Assembly (NCBI GenBank): GCA_903857495.1
Contig: CAIOFF010000048.1
Span: 124,001-188,000 of the forward strand
Direction: 5' to 3'
Length of the DNA stretch: 64,000 nucleotides
Source: an uncultured Holophagaceae bacterium
Lineage (GTDB): Bacteria > Acidobacteriota > Holophagae > Holophagales > Holophagaceae
Under the pieces are notes generated by a model. That model saw only the letters and a program-made list of their open reading frames with translations, made no database searches and was not told the DNA's origin. Below, piece by piece: positions 55,671 to 63,807 of this stretch. The position numbers and the translations under genes are program-made. Position 1 is the first letter of the stretch. Every line of letters starts with the position of its first letter.

Positions 55671-56378
55671 TCAGGGCAGGGGCGTGGCCTGAGTGTGGGT
55701 CCGGGCCTTGAAGGCATGGCCCATGGCTTCGCCTTCCACCGCGTCGGTAGCCTCGAGGGTGAGGAGCCGGTCCTGGACCCGCAGGAAGCGGTAGCGGGAA
55801 TCGACCTTCGTCCACACTTTCACGAAGAGCATGGCCCGCACCTCCAGGTCGATGTGCCGCTCCATGGCCACGGGCAGGCCGTCCGCACCCAGCCAGAGGG
55901 TGGCTTCCATAGTGGACCGCTTCACATGCTTGCGGGCGTCCTCGTCCAAGTCCAGGTTCAGTTTGAGGCGGAGGCGACGCACCGGTCGCCCATCTAGGGT
56001 CTCTGGATTTTCTCCCACCAGCGAGGCCTTTTCCAACTCGTCCAGCAGGTCCTCCTGGGCCCGGAATTGGCGTCGCCAGGTGTTTTTGCCCTTTTTGGTG
56101 GTGGGGTCTCCGGGGGCCTTATCAGTGCGCGAGGCGCTGCCCCGGCCGGAGTCCTCAAGGACCACCAGACCGCCCGGTCCCTCGGCCACCTTCAGGGTTC
56201 GGACTTCCTTCCGCTCCTTGCCTTCGTCCCACTCCGTGGAGGACTGCTCAACCTTCAGCGTGATGGGTGTCTGGGGTTTGAGAGACTGGAGTCGCACCTT
56301 GAGGTCCGTTAGGGCATCGGCCCGGAGGCTCGGAATGGTACAGACGACTGTCAGGAGTAGGGGGATGGCGTGGCGCAT
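55671..56378 (-). CDS. Secreted protein, function unknown
   Basis: A 235-residue exported protein with a signal peptide (MRHAIPLLLTVVCTIPSLRA). The mature protein alternates charged helical and beta segments: RKEVRTLKVAEGPGGLVVLED, PTTKKGKNTWRRQFRAQEDLLDELEKASLVGE, LWLGADGLPVAMERHIDLE. There is no motif I know; it may be a lipid- or cell-wall-related periplasmic protein, but that is a guess. ATG 56378 has AGAGGC upstream. Convergent with purF. Confidence 0.75.
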   Translation of the reverse strand: MRHAIPLLLTVVCTIPSLRADALTDLKVRLQSLKPQTPITLKVEQSSTEWDEGKERKEVRTLKVAEGPGGLVVLEDSGRGSASRTDKAPGDPTTKKGKNTWRRQFRAQEDLLDELEKASLVGENPETLDGRPVRRLRLKLNLDLDEDARKHVKRSTMEATLWLGADGLPVAMERHIDLEVRAMLFVKVWTKVDSRYRFLRVQDRLLTLEATDAVEGEAMGHAFKARTHTQATPLP

Positions 56379-56457
56379 GAGAGCCTCTGAGTGGCCTACG
56401 GGCAGATTCCGAATGGGATTAGAGCGGCATGACCCTCGAATGTGGTCTGCTGGAGGC

Positions 56458-56796
56458 ATGTCCGGATCCGGTCCCGCAGGTTCACCGCAAGCCCTCTTCG
56501 AGGATGGCCTCCGCTTCCTGGTGGCGGCCCTGGCTTTGGAAGTCGATCATCGCAACAGCTCTGCCATCGTGAGCGCCGCCTGCAACGCGGTGCAGTGCTT
56601 CATGGTCACCTTCGAGGCCGCGGCCCGGCGGCATCTTCCGGATCCCGAAGGCGAGGTGCTGCGCCTGCGCGGTCAACTGGAGGCCCTCCTCACGCCCCGC
56701 CAGTCCCCGGAAGACGCGGCCCGCCACGCCCTGGAAGCTGCCCGCCTGGCCCGGGACCAGGCCTCGCGGCTGCTGCCCCGGCTGATGGTGGATTAA
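56458..56796 (+). CDS. Small helical protein, function unknown
   Basis: A 112-residue all-helical protein: ALFEDGLRFLVAALALEVDHRNSSAIVSAACNAVQCFMVTFEAAARR then a Leu/Ala-rich C-terminal half. The pattern is reminiscent of HEPN or four-helix bundles, but the RxxxxH catalytic motif of HEPN RNases is not evident. No signal peptide. ATG 56458 has TGGAGGC upstream. It is divergent from the secreted protein gene. Confidence 0.6.
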   Translation: MSGSGPAGSPQALFEDGLRFLVAALALEVDHRNSSAIVSAACNAVQCFMVTFEAAARRHLPDPEGEVLRLRGQLEALLTPRQSPEDAARHALEAARLARDQASRLLPRLMVD

Positions 56797-56800
56797 GTAG

Positions 56801-57181
56801 CTAGTAGCCCCACCCGATGGGCACGTTGCGCGGCACGGGATTGCCGCCGAACCGGTCCACGGGCAGAGTGGCCGAGGCCAGGTTCGTGGGTCCTGTCGGG
56901 CCGCCGATGCTGTGCAGGAACTTCCGGATGTCCGCCCGGAACCAGACCAGGAACTCCTGGAAGGCCGCCTGGCGCAGTTCTTCCCGGGTAAGCTCCCCCA
57001 CCACCTCGACCACGGCCGAGGCCGAGTCCTCCGACACCCGGTAGGCCTTCCAGGGCCGGGCGGGATCCGGGCTGGCCGCCAGGACCTGGGCCAGGAAGGC
57101 AGGGTCCCGTCCGGGCAGGGGGGGCTCACCGGCACCCAAGCCGACGGCGAGACAGAAGCAGAGCAAGGCGCGCATGACCAT
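56801..57181 (-). CDS. Secreted protein, function unknown
   Basis: A 126-residue exported protein with a signal peptide (MVMRALLCFCLAVGLGA, cleavage near 17). The mature part has a helical stretch, TREELRQAAFQEFLVWFRADIRKFLHSIGG, and a C-terminal Gly/Pro tail ending PIGWGY. I do not know the family. An alternative start at 57175 only trims two residues. It is convergent with the 112-residue helical protein and divergent from miaA. Confidence 0.65.
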   Translation of the reverse strand: MVMRALLCFCLAVGLGAGEPPLPGRDPAFLAQVLAASPDPARPWKAYRVSEDSASAVVEVVGELTREELRQAAFQEFLVWFRADIRKFLHSIGGPTGPTNLASATLPVDRFGGNPVPRNVPIGWGY

Positions 57182-57242
57182 GGGGTGGCACCAGGCGGCG
57201 GGAGGTTCCCACCGGCAGGGTGGAGGCTGATAGCTTTGTCAG

Positions 57243-58124
57243 ATGCCCATCGCCATTCTCGGTCCCACGGCCTCTGGCAAGTCCGCCCTTGCGGTGGCGG
57301 TGGCGCGGCGCGTGGGGGGCGTGGTGGTGAACGGGGATCCCTACCAGGCCATCGCGGGCCTGGCCATCGGCACGGGCCAGCCCGGGCCGGAGGAGCAGGA
57401 GGGCGTTCTCCACTGGGGCTATGGCGTGCTGCCGCTGTCCGCCCGGCCCAATCCCGCCGCCTTTGGCGCCCTCGTCCGGACCTGGCTGGCGGAGGTCCCC
57501 GCGCCGGTGCTGGTGACGGGCTCGGGGCTCTACCTGCGCGGCGTCTGGGACCAGCTGAGCGCGCTGCCGGAGGTGCCGGTCGCCCTCGTGGAGCGCGTGC
57601 GGCGCTGGGGCACAGACCTGGGGACGCCCTTCCTGCACCGCTACCTGGGGGCCGTGGATGCCGCGCGGGCCGCCCAGCTGCACCCCAACGACACTGCCCG
57701 GGTGCAGCGGGCCCTGGCCCTGCACCTGGCCACGGGCCGGGCGCCGTCGAGCCTGCTGGCTGGGGTAGAAGCGGGCCTTCCCTCCGGCTGGCGCGTGCTG
57801 GTGGTCGCCCCCGGGCGAGAGCGGCGCCGCGACCGCGTGGTGGATCGGGTGGAAGCCCAGGTGCGGGCCGGCTGGCCGGAGGAAGTGGCGGCTCTGGTGG
57901 CCGCAGGACATGCGGACGACCTGATCGCTCTGCGGCCCCTGGGCTACGCGGCCTGGATGGCCGGAGGCGAGGCCCCGAGGATCCAGGCGGCGGTGGTGCA
58001 GGAGACCCAGGCCTACGCCAAGCGCCAGACCACCTGGTTCCGCAATCAGCTTCCGGGCCTGCCCATGTGGGATCCCGATGCGGAGCCGCTGGAAGCGGCC
58101 TTCACCCGGCTGGAGCTGCCATGA
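57243..58124 (+). CDS. miaA: tRNA dimethylallyltransferase MiaA
   Basis: A 293-residue enzyme that adds dimethylallyl to A37 of tRNAs reading UNN codons. P-loop GPTASGKSAL (7-16), the family's next block in slightly altered form, VVNGDPYQAIAGLAIGTGQP, then GSGLYLRGVWD, LHPNDTARVQRALALHLATG and RQTTWFRNQLP are visible. The D-S-M/R-Q motif reads G-D-P-Y-Q, keeping Asp and Gln. It needs dimethylallyl diphosphate. Its stop overlaps the next gene's start (ATGA at 58121-58124). It is slightly shorter than E. coli MiaA (316). Confidence 0.93.
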   Translation: MPIAILGPTASGKSALAVAVARRVGGVVVNGDPYQAIAGLAIGTGQPGPEEQEGVLHWGYGVLPLSARPNPAAFGALVRTWLAEVPAPVLVTGSGLYLRGVWDQLSALPEVPVALVERVRRWGTDLGTPFLHRYLGAVDAARAAQLHPNDTARVQRALALHLATGRAPSSLLAGVEAGLPSGWRVLVVAPGRERRRDRVVDRVEAQVRAGWPEEVAALVAAGHADDLIALRPLGYAAWMAGGEAPRIQAAVVQETQAYAKRQTTWFRNQLPGLPMWDPDAEPLEAAFTRLELP

Positions 58125-58780
58125 CCCCTCGCACCTGGTACGAAGGCCGGACCTCCCTGGACCTGCTCCAGGGCGCTGACTGGGCCTGGATCGGCCTGCG
58201 CTCGGGCGACGGCCTGCACCGGCTGCACACGGACCTGCTGGAGGCCCTGGACCGCCTCTGCATCGAGCTGCGCTGGGCCGGGGTGCGTCGGGTGGCCCTG
58301 GGCGGCGCGGCCTGGATGGCCGGGCGGGGGCACCACTTCTGCGCCGGGGCGGACCTGCACCAGGTGGGGGCCCTGGATGCGGTATCTGCGGACCCCTTCG
58401 CCCGGCGCGGCCAGCGGGTCATGAACCACCTGCTCTGGCCGGGCTGGCGCACGCTCACGGTGATCTCGGGCGTGGCCATGGGCGGGGGCTGCGACCTGGC
58501 CCTGCACGGCCAGGAGCGCTGGGCCGTGGCGGCGGATCCCGCCACGGGCAAGGGCGGGCTGCGCCTGGCCCACCCCGCCGCGAAGCACGGCATCCTCACG
58601 GGCTTCGGCGGCACCGTGCGCCTGCCGGAGCTCCTCGGCGCCGCGGGCGCCGATCGGCTCTTCCGGAGCTTCGAGACCTGGGACGAGGTCACGGCCCTGG
58701 CAGCCGGTGCCGTCCACCGGGTGGTGGCCCCCGGCGCGATCCGCGAAGAAGTTCTGAGCTGGCTGAAACCTAACGCTTAA
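58121..58780 (+). CDS. Enoyl-CoA hydratase/isomerase-family protein
   Basis: A 219-residue crotonase-fold protein. The oxyanion-hole elements HHFCAGADLHQVGAL and VAMGGGCDLALHG are kept, as is GFGGTVRLPELLG. It is shorter than the usual ~260 residues, lacking much of the C-terminal helical part. It may hydrate enoyl-CoA or act on another CoA ester. ATG 58121 is coupled to miaA, an odd pairing. The last 11 bases overlap the convergent YIP1 gene. Confidence 0.87.
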   Translation: MTPRTWYEGRTSLDLLQGADWAWIGLRSGDGLHRLHTDLLEALDRLCIELRWAGVRRVALGGAAWMAGRGHHFCAGADLHQVGALDAVSADPFARRGQRVMNHLLWPGWRTLTVISGVAMGGGCDLALHGQERWAVAADPATGKGGLRLAHPAAKHGILTGFGGTVRLPELLGAAGADRLFRSFETWDEVTALAAGAVHRVVAPGAIREEVLSWLKPNA

Positions 58781-59474
58781 GCAGGATGAGCACCACGATC
58801 CCCAGCAGCAGCAGGAGACCGCCGACCAGGAGCAGGAAGAGCGGCGTCAGGGCGGCGCAGACGCCCCGCCAGGTGGCGGTCCGGTGCATGCGGGCCATGC
58901 CCATGCCGATGACCACCATGCCCGCGAGCTGGACGAAGAGGCCGAGGATGGGGATGAAGCCGCCGAGCTGGACGAAGGCCGAGGCGTAGCCATAGGCGCG
59001 GATGCTCTGCGCGGCGGGGACGCCCGGGCGCAGCCCGCCCCAGAGCCAGAGGAAGAAGTGGTTCAGGGCCCCGCCCACCACCATGCCCAGGAAGCTGAAG
59101 ACAGGCATGAGCAGCAGGATCGCGCCGAAGATGAAGGGCATGGCCGCGGCCAGCACCCGGCTCCCCGTCCGGCCCGTCTCCTCCAGGGCGGCGACGGCGA
59201 TGCCCATGCCCGCCGCAAAGAAGACCAGCGCCATCAGCAAGAAGATGGGCAACGAGAGCAGCAGCAGGAAGCGCCAGGGCGCCCCCAGGCCCTCGGTGAC
59301 GGGCACCCGCTCGAAGAGCTCCATGGGGTCCCGGAAGACCAGCTGGAACATGCCGCCCACCCGGGACCAGAAGCCGGGGAAGGTCTCCAGGTCCTCGAAG
59401 GGCACGGGCCGCGGCGGCTCGCTCAGCTCAAGGGCCGGTGGCAGGACGTCATGGGGGCTGGTGGCCTCGTTCAT
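58770..59474 (-). CDS. YIP1-family membrane protein
   Basis: A 234-residue membrane protein. The N-terminus (about 1-60) is cytoplasmic and includes GFWSRVGGMFQLVFRDPMELFERVP; five hydrophobic helices follow (about 70-90, 105-125, 130-150, 165-195, 205-232). YIP1 proteins act in membrane traffic in eukaryotes; the bacterial role is unknown. A second YIP1-type gene (frameshifted) is at 32501-33240. Convergent with the enoyl-CoA hydratase-like gene over 11 bases. Confidence 0.88.
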   Translation of the reverse strand: MNEATSPHDVLPPALELSEPPRPVPFEDLETFPGFWSRVGGMFQLVFRDPMELFERVPVTEGLGAPWRFLLLLSLPIFLLMALVFFAAGMGIAVAALEETGRTGSRVLAAAMPFIFGAILLLMPVFSFLGMVVGGALNHFFLWLWGGLRPGVPAAQSIRAYGYASAFVQLGGFIPILGLFVQLAGMVVIGMGMARMHRTATWRGVCAALTPLFLLLVGGLLLLLGIVVLILLKR

Positions 59475-59498
59475 GGGTGCTCCCGGGGGGCTAACCTA

Positions 59499-61031
59499 TC
59501 ACACTCCCTTGAAATCTTTGGGACGCAGGCCCAGCTTCTCGAGCCGCGAGAGCAGGGTGGACGCGGGCAGCTCCGCCAGGGCCGCGGCCCCGTCGGCGCC
59601 GGAGATCTTGCCCCGGGTGTGCCGGAGGAGTCGCTCCAGGTAGTCGCGCTCCTGGGCCTCCCAGGCCAGGGGCCGGCCGCTGCGCTCGGTGCGGCGGGGG
59701 AGGGCGCCCGGCGGCAGCCGCAGCTCCCGGCCCGCGGAGAGGATCGCCGCCCGCTCCAGGACGTTGTGCAGCTCGCGGACGTTGCCGGGCCAGGCATAGC
59801 CCTCCAGCTGCTCCCGCAGACCCGGGGGCAGGGCGATGGGCGGCCGCCGGTTCTCGCGGGCGAAGCGGACCAGGAAGCCCTCGGCCAGGGCCGCGATGTC
59901 CTCGGGCCGCTCGCGCAGCGGCGGCAGGTGGATGGGGAAGACGCTCAGGCGGTAGAAGAGGTCCTCGCGGAAGCGGCCCTCGGCGACGGCCTTGCGCAGG
60001 TCCGTGTGGGTGGCGGCCACCAGGCGCACGTCCACCCGGCGGGACTTCTCGCTGCCCAGGGGGTCGATCTCCTTCTCCTGGATGGCGCGCAGGAGCTTGG
60101 GCTGGAGGTCCAGGGGCAGGTCCCCGATCTCGTCGAGGAAGAGGGTGCCGCCGTCCGCCAGCTCGAAGCGTCCCTTGCGGGCCGAGGCCGCGCCGCTGAA
60201 GGCGCCCTTCACATGGCCGAAGAGCTCGGACTCGATGAGGGTCGCAGGCAGGGCGCTGCAGTTCACCTTGATGAAGGGCTTCTCGCGGCGGGGTGAGAGG
60301 TGATGCAGCGTCTGGGCAACCTTCTCCTTGCCGGTGCCGGTCTCGCCGGTGATCAGCACCGTGGCGGCAGTGGCGGCCACCTGGCCCACCTGCTCCAGGA
60401 TGGCCCGCATGGCGTGGCTCTCGGCCTGCAGCGGTTCCTGCAGGACACCCTGGCGCTGCGCCTCGCGGAAGTAGCTGACCTCCTCCGCCAGGCTGCGCTC
60501 CCGCTCCGCGAGGCGGCCCAGGTGCTCGGCCTGCTTGAGGCCCAGGGCCAGCAGCGAGGCGAAGACGCCCACGTGGTGCAGCACGCTGGCGGGGTACTGG
60601 CGGCAGACCAGGGCATCCAGGGTCATGAGGCCGAAGGTCTCGCCCTGGCTGCGGAGGGGCGCCACCAGGCAGCTGTGGCCGTGGGGCATCTCCAGGAGGC
60701 CCTGGAAGGTGTCCTCGCCGGGGTCGTCCTCCTCGAAGGTTGCGGGCTGCGAGCCGGTCTTCAGGGCCTGGGTGAGGCGCAGGTTGCCGCGCACCGGGAT
60801 GAGGGTCTCCGCCAGCTGGGGCGTGGCCAGGGGGCCCAGGGCGTAGGCCACCCGCAGGCCGTCGCCCTCGCGCAGCAGCACCGTGGCCAGGTCGTAGGGC
60901 ACCAGCTGGCTGAGCCGCTCGAAGGCATGGGCCACCATGCGGCCGGGCTCCTCGCCGAGGGTGAGAAGCGAGCCGGCCTCTTCCACCAGCCGGGCCCCCG
61001 TCAGCGCGGCTTCAAGATCCTGTGCGGGCAT
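59499..61031 (-). CDS. GAF-domain sigma-54-dependent activator (NorR-like)
   Basis: A 510-residue activator. A GAF sensor (about 1-170, VPYDLATVLLREGDGLRVAYALG) precedes a linker and the AAA+ domain with Walker A GETGTGKE (about 219-226), Walker B LFLDEIGDLP and a Fis-type HTH in the C-terminus (about 475-505, with STLLSRLEKLGL). The sigma-54 loop reads GAFSGA, with Thr replaced by Ser, where nearly all activators have GAFTGA. The layout is NorR-like, but I do not see a specific ligand site. ATG 61031 has GGAGG at spacing 5-7. It is divergent from the Ser/Thr kinase. Confidence 0.9.
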   Translation of the reverse strand: MPAQDLEAALTGARLVEEAGSLLTLGEEPGRMVAHAFERLSQLVPYDLATVLLREGDGLRVAYALGPLATPQLAETLIPVRGNLRLTQALKTGSQPATFEEDDPGEDTFQGLLEMPHGHSCLVAPLRSQGETFGLMTLDALVCRQYPASVLHHVGVFASLLALGLKQAEHLGRLAERERSLAEEVSYFREAQRQGVLQEPLQAESHAMRAILEQVGQVAATAATVLITGETGTGKEKVAQTLHHLSPRREKPFIKVNCSALPATLIESELFGHVKGAFSGAASARKGRFELADGGTLFLDEIGDLPLDLQPKLLRAIQEKEIDPLGSEKSRRVDVRLVAATHTDLRKAVAEGRFREDLFYRLSVFPIHLPPLRERPEDIAALAEGFLVRFARENRRPPIALPPGLREQLEGYAWPGNVRELHNVLERAAILSAGRELRLPPGALPRRTERSGRPLAWEAQERDYLERLLRHTRGKISGADGAAALAELPASTLLSRLEKLGLRPKDFKGV

Positions 61032-61046
61032 GCGGGCCTCCGGCCT

Positions 61047-61068
61047 GATTCTCGACATTTCGTGAATC
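61047..61068. promoter_or_regulatory. 22-bp inverted repeat between the activator and kinase genes
   Basis: GATTCTCGA (61047-61055) and TCGTGAATC (61060-61068) are 9-base arms, complementary except for one T-T mismatch, around CATT. It begins 16 bases from the activator's start codon in a divergent promoter region. It is probably the operator of the activator or of another regulator. Confidence 0.6.
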
Positions 61069-61127
61069 GGGTCAAGTCTCTCGGCGGAATCGTAGGATGG
61101 GCATGCGGCAAGGGTCGCATCGATAGG

Positions 61128-61133
61128 TATACT
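61128..61133 (+). promoter_or_regulatory. Possible -10 element for the kinase gene
   Basis: TATACT at 61128-61133 is a good -10, but no clear -35 lies 17 bases before it. It supports transcription starting near 61140 and therefore the start codon TTG at 61160 instead of the earlier TTG at 61133. Confidence 0.4.
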
Positions 61134-61159
61134 TGCCGGATTCCCCACAAAGGACCTGC

Positions 61160-63691
61160 TTGCCTTCTGACGCCACGCACTTCGGTTCCTACCGGCTGCT
61201 CTCCCGCCTGGGCGAGGGGGCCATGGGCGAAGTCTGGCGGGCGCTCGACCTGCGGCTCGAGCGCGAGGTGGCCCTCAAGTTGTTGAAGAACGCTGATGAC
61301 CAGCGCCGCCAGGCGCTCATCGGCGAGGCCAAGCTGGCCTGCCAACTGAACCACCCGAACATCGCCCACATCTACGACGCGGGCGAGGTGGAGGGCACGC
61401 CCTACATCGCCATGGAGCTGGTGGAGGGGCAGACGCTGCGGGCCCTGGTGGGCCGGCCCCTGGAGGGGGAGAGCCTGCAGAGCCTGGCCCGGCAGGCGGC
61501 CGCGGCGCTGTCCCATGCGCACCAGAAGGGCATCGTCCACCGGGACATCAAGCCCGAGAACCTGCTGCTGACCGGGGAAGGCCAGCTCAAGATCCTGGAC
61601 TTCGGCATCGCGCGCCGCGGCGATGCGGAGCCGCTCCCGGGCCAGGTCTCCCACCATCTGACCCTGGTGGAGCGCACGGCGCCGGGCTACAGCCAGGGCA
61701 CGCCCGCCTACATGAGCCCCGAGCAGGCCAATGGCCAGGCGCTCACGGGGCAGTCCGACCAGTTCAGCCTCGGCGTGGTGCTCTACGAGCTGGCCACCGG
61801 GGTGCATCCGTTCCTGCGCGGCAGCCTCGTGGACACGCTCTACGCCGTGACCCGGGACGAGCCCCGGCCCCTCGCCGAGGCCCGGCCCGACCTCTCCCGC
61901 ACCCTGCGGGACGCCATCCACCGCCTCCTGGCCAAGGCGCCCGGGGACCGGTTCCCGAACCTGCAGGCCCTCGCGATGGGCCTCGCCGAGAATGTGCCCA
62001 CGGCGACCGTGCCCCACCTCGCGAGTCCGGCAGGACCTGGGCGCAGCGGGCGTCGGCGCCTCCTCCTGGCCTCGGTCGGCGGGGTGGTGGTGCTGGCGGC
62101 GGTCCTGGGGTTCTGGCTGTGGCGGCGGGCTGAGGCCACGGGCCTGGGCGAGGCGCGCCGGGCCTCGCGGGAAGACTTCACCCGGGGCCGCCGGGTGGTG
62201 GCCATCCTGCCCCTGGAGCAGCTGCGGCCGGACCCGGAGCACGCCTGGCTGAGCAACAGCTTTGCCGACGCCATGGCCTTCGGCCTCGTGCGCCGGGAAG
62301 GGCTGGCGGTGGTGGATCGCCTGCGGGTGGCGGAGGCCATGCACCAGCTGGGCGACACTCCCGGTCAGGCTCCTCGCGCCGTGGGTGAGCTGGGCCGGCA
62401 GCTGAAGGCGGAGCTGCTGGTGCTGGGCAGCTATCAGGTGGTGGCAGGTCAGCTACGTCTGGGGGTCCGGGTCGTGGATGCGCTCCGGGGCTCCACCCTG
62501 CACCAGTTCCAGCTCGACCGCCCGATGACGGAGCTGCTGAAGCTCGAGGACGAGCTGCAGCAGCGGCTGCCCCAGGAGATGGGTTTTGGCAGTGATCCCG
62601 GCGCCGTGCGCTCCCAGGCGCGACTGCCGCGGACGCGGGAGCTCTACACCAAGGCGCTGCAGGTCTTCACGGAAGGCAACCAGGACTCGGTGCGGCTGGC
62701 CAACTCCCTCCTGGCCACGGCCATCGAGCTGGAGCCGGACTATGCGCCGGCCCACGCGGAGTATGCCTGGACCCTGGCGGAGCTGGGTGCCATCACTGCG
62801 CTCAGCCAGGGCCGCTACGACGAAGGCCAGGCGCTGCTGCGCAAAGGGAAGGCCGCGGCGGAAAAGGCCATGCACCTGGATCCCAGCGCCTCCCAGGCCT
62901 ACCGGGCGCTGGCCTCCATCCAGCTGCGCTTGGGCGACCTGGAGGGCGCCAGCCAGATGGCGCTGCAGGCCGTGCGCCTGGATCCTGCGGACCACAAGGC
63001 CTACGATGTGCTGGCCGATGTCTTCGCGGGCCTGGACGGCGAGGACAACCACCAGGCCGCCCACCGGTATTTCGAGAAGTCCCTGAGCCTGTTCCCGGAG
63101 GGCTGGCAGGCCCACCACCGCCTGGGCGTGCTGCTCCAGAACGAGGGCAACCTGCCGGAGGCCCTCCAGCACGCGGACCGCGCCCTGGCGCTGCGCCCCA
63201 CCGTGGAGTTCGCCTATGTCACCGCGGCGGATGCCCTTCTGTGGATGGGCCGCAGCACCGAGGCCGAGGCGCATCTGAAGGCCGGGCTGCGGGAAGTGCC
63301 CAGCTCGAACGTGCTGCGCAGCCTGCTGGCCTACACCGCCTGGGACCGCCACGACCGCACGGCCGCCGAGGGCTACCTCAAGGAGCTCGAAGGCGCCTGG
63401 CCTGCGGGCCACTCGAACACCATCCTGCTGGCGGGCGTGAAGCAGGCTGTCTCTGGCGACGGGGCCGGCGCGCGGGCCCGGTTCGAAGCCTTCCGCCAGC
63501 AGCTCGCGGCCACGGATCTGGCCACCAAGAAGCACAACGAGAAGCGGGTGCTGTCGGTGAACCTCTACTTCATGGCCCGCATGGTGGCCCGCCTCGGCGA
63601 CCGCGCCGCGGCCCTGGCCATGGTGGAGCTCGCCGACCGCCTGCACGCCGGCAAGCTCAAGGTCTCCCGGCAGGATCCCGCCTTCCGCTGA
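61160..63691 (+). CDS. Serine/threonine protein kinase with TolB-like and TPR domains
   Basis: An 843-residue transmembrane kinase. The Hanks-type domain has GEGAMGEVWRA, VALK (K40), HRDIKPENLL, DFGIARR and GTPAYMSPEQ. One membrane helix (about 304-324, LLLASVGGVVVLAAVLGFWL) leads to a periplasmic domain (about 340-455) like TolB/FlgO with VAILPLEQLRPDPEHAWLSNSFADAMAFGLVRREGLAVVDR, then TPRs up to the C-terminus (for example AAEKAMHLDPSASQAYRAL). TTG 61160 is preferred, with AAAGGA five bases upstream. Divergent from the sigma-54 activator. Confidence 0.92.
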   Translation: MPSDATHFGSYRLLSRLGEGAMGEVWRALDLRLEREVALKLLKNADDQRRQALIGEAKLACQLNHPNIAHIYDAGEVEGTPYIAMELVEGQTLRALVGRPLEGESLQSLARQAAAALSHAHQKGIVHRDIKPENLLLTGEGQLKILDFGIARRGDAEPLPGQVSHHLTLVERTAPGYSQGTPAYMSPEQANGQALTGQSDQFSLGVVLYELATGVHPFLRGSLVDTLYAVTRDEPRPLAEARPDLSRTLRDAIHRLLAKAPGDRFPNLQALAMGLAENVPTATVPHLASPAGPGRSGRRRLLLASVGGVVVLAAVLGFWLWRRAEATGLGEARRASREDFTRGRRVVAILPLEQLRPDPEHAWLSNSFADAMAFGLVRREGLAVVDRLRVAEAMHQLGDTPGQAPRAVGELGRQLKAELLVLGSYQVVAGQLRLGVRVVDALRGSTLHQFQLDRPMTELLKLEDELQQRLPQEMGFGSDPGAVRSQARLPRTRELYTKALQVFTEGNQDSVRLANSLLATAIELEPDYAPAHAEYAWTLAELGAITALSQGRYDEGQALLRKGKAAAEKAMHLDPSASQAYRALASIQLRLGDLEGASQMALQAVRLDPADHKAYDVLADVFAGLDGEDNHQAAHRYFEKSLSLFPEGWQAHHRLGVLLQNEGNLPEALQHADRALALRPTVEFAYVTAADALLWMGRSTEAEAHLKAGLREVPSSNVLRSLLAYTAWDRHDRTAAEGYLKELEGAWPAGHSNTILLAGVKQAVSGDGAGARARFEAFRQQLAATDLATKKHNEKRVLSVNLYFMARMVARLGDRAAALAMVELADRLHAGKLKVSRQDPAFR

Positions 63692-63807
63692 GCCTGCAGG
63701 GCCAGGCTCTTCCTGGTGCTCTTGGCGTCTGCTCGGTATCGGCTGCGCCGTTACGCGAGATAAGGACAAACCACCTGTCTTCGTGGTGAGGGCGGCCAAC
63801 CTTGGGA

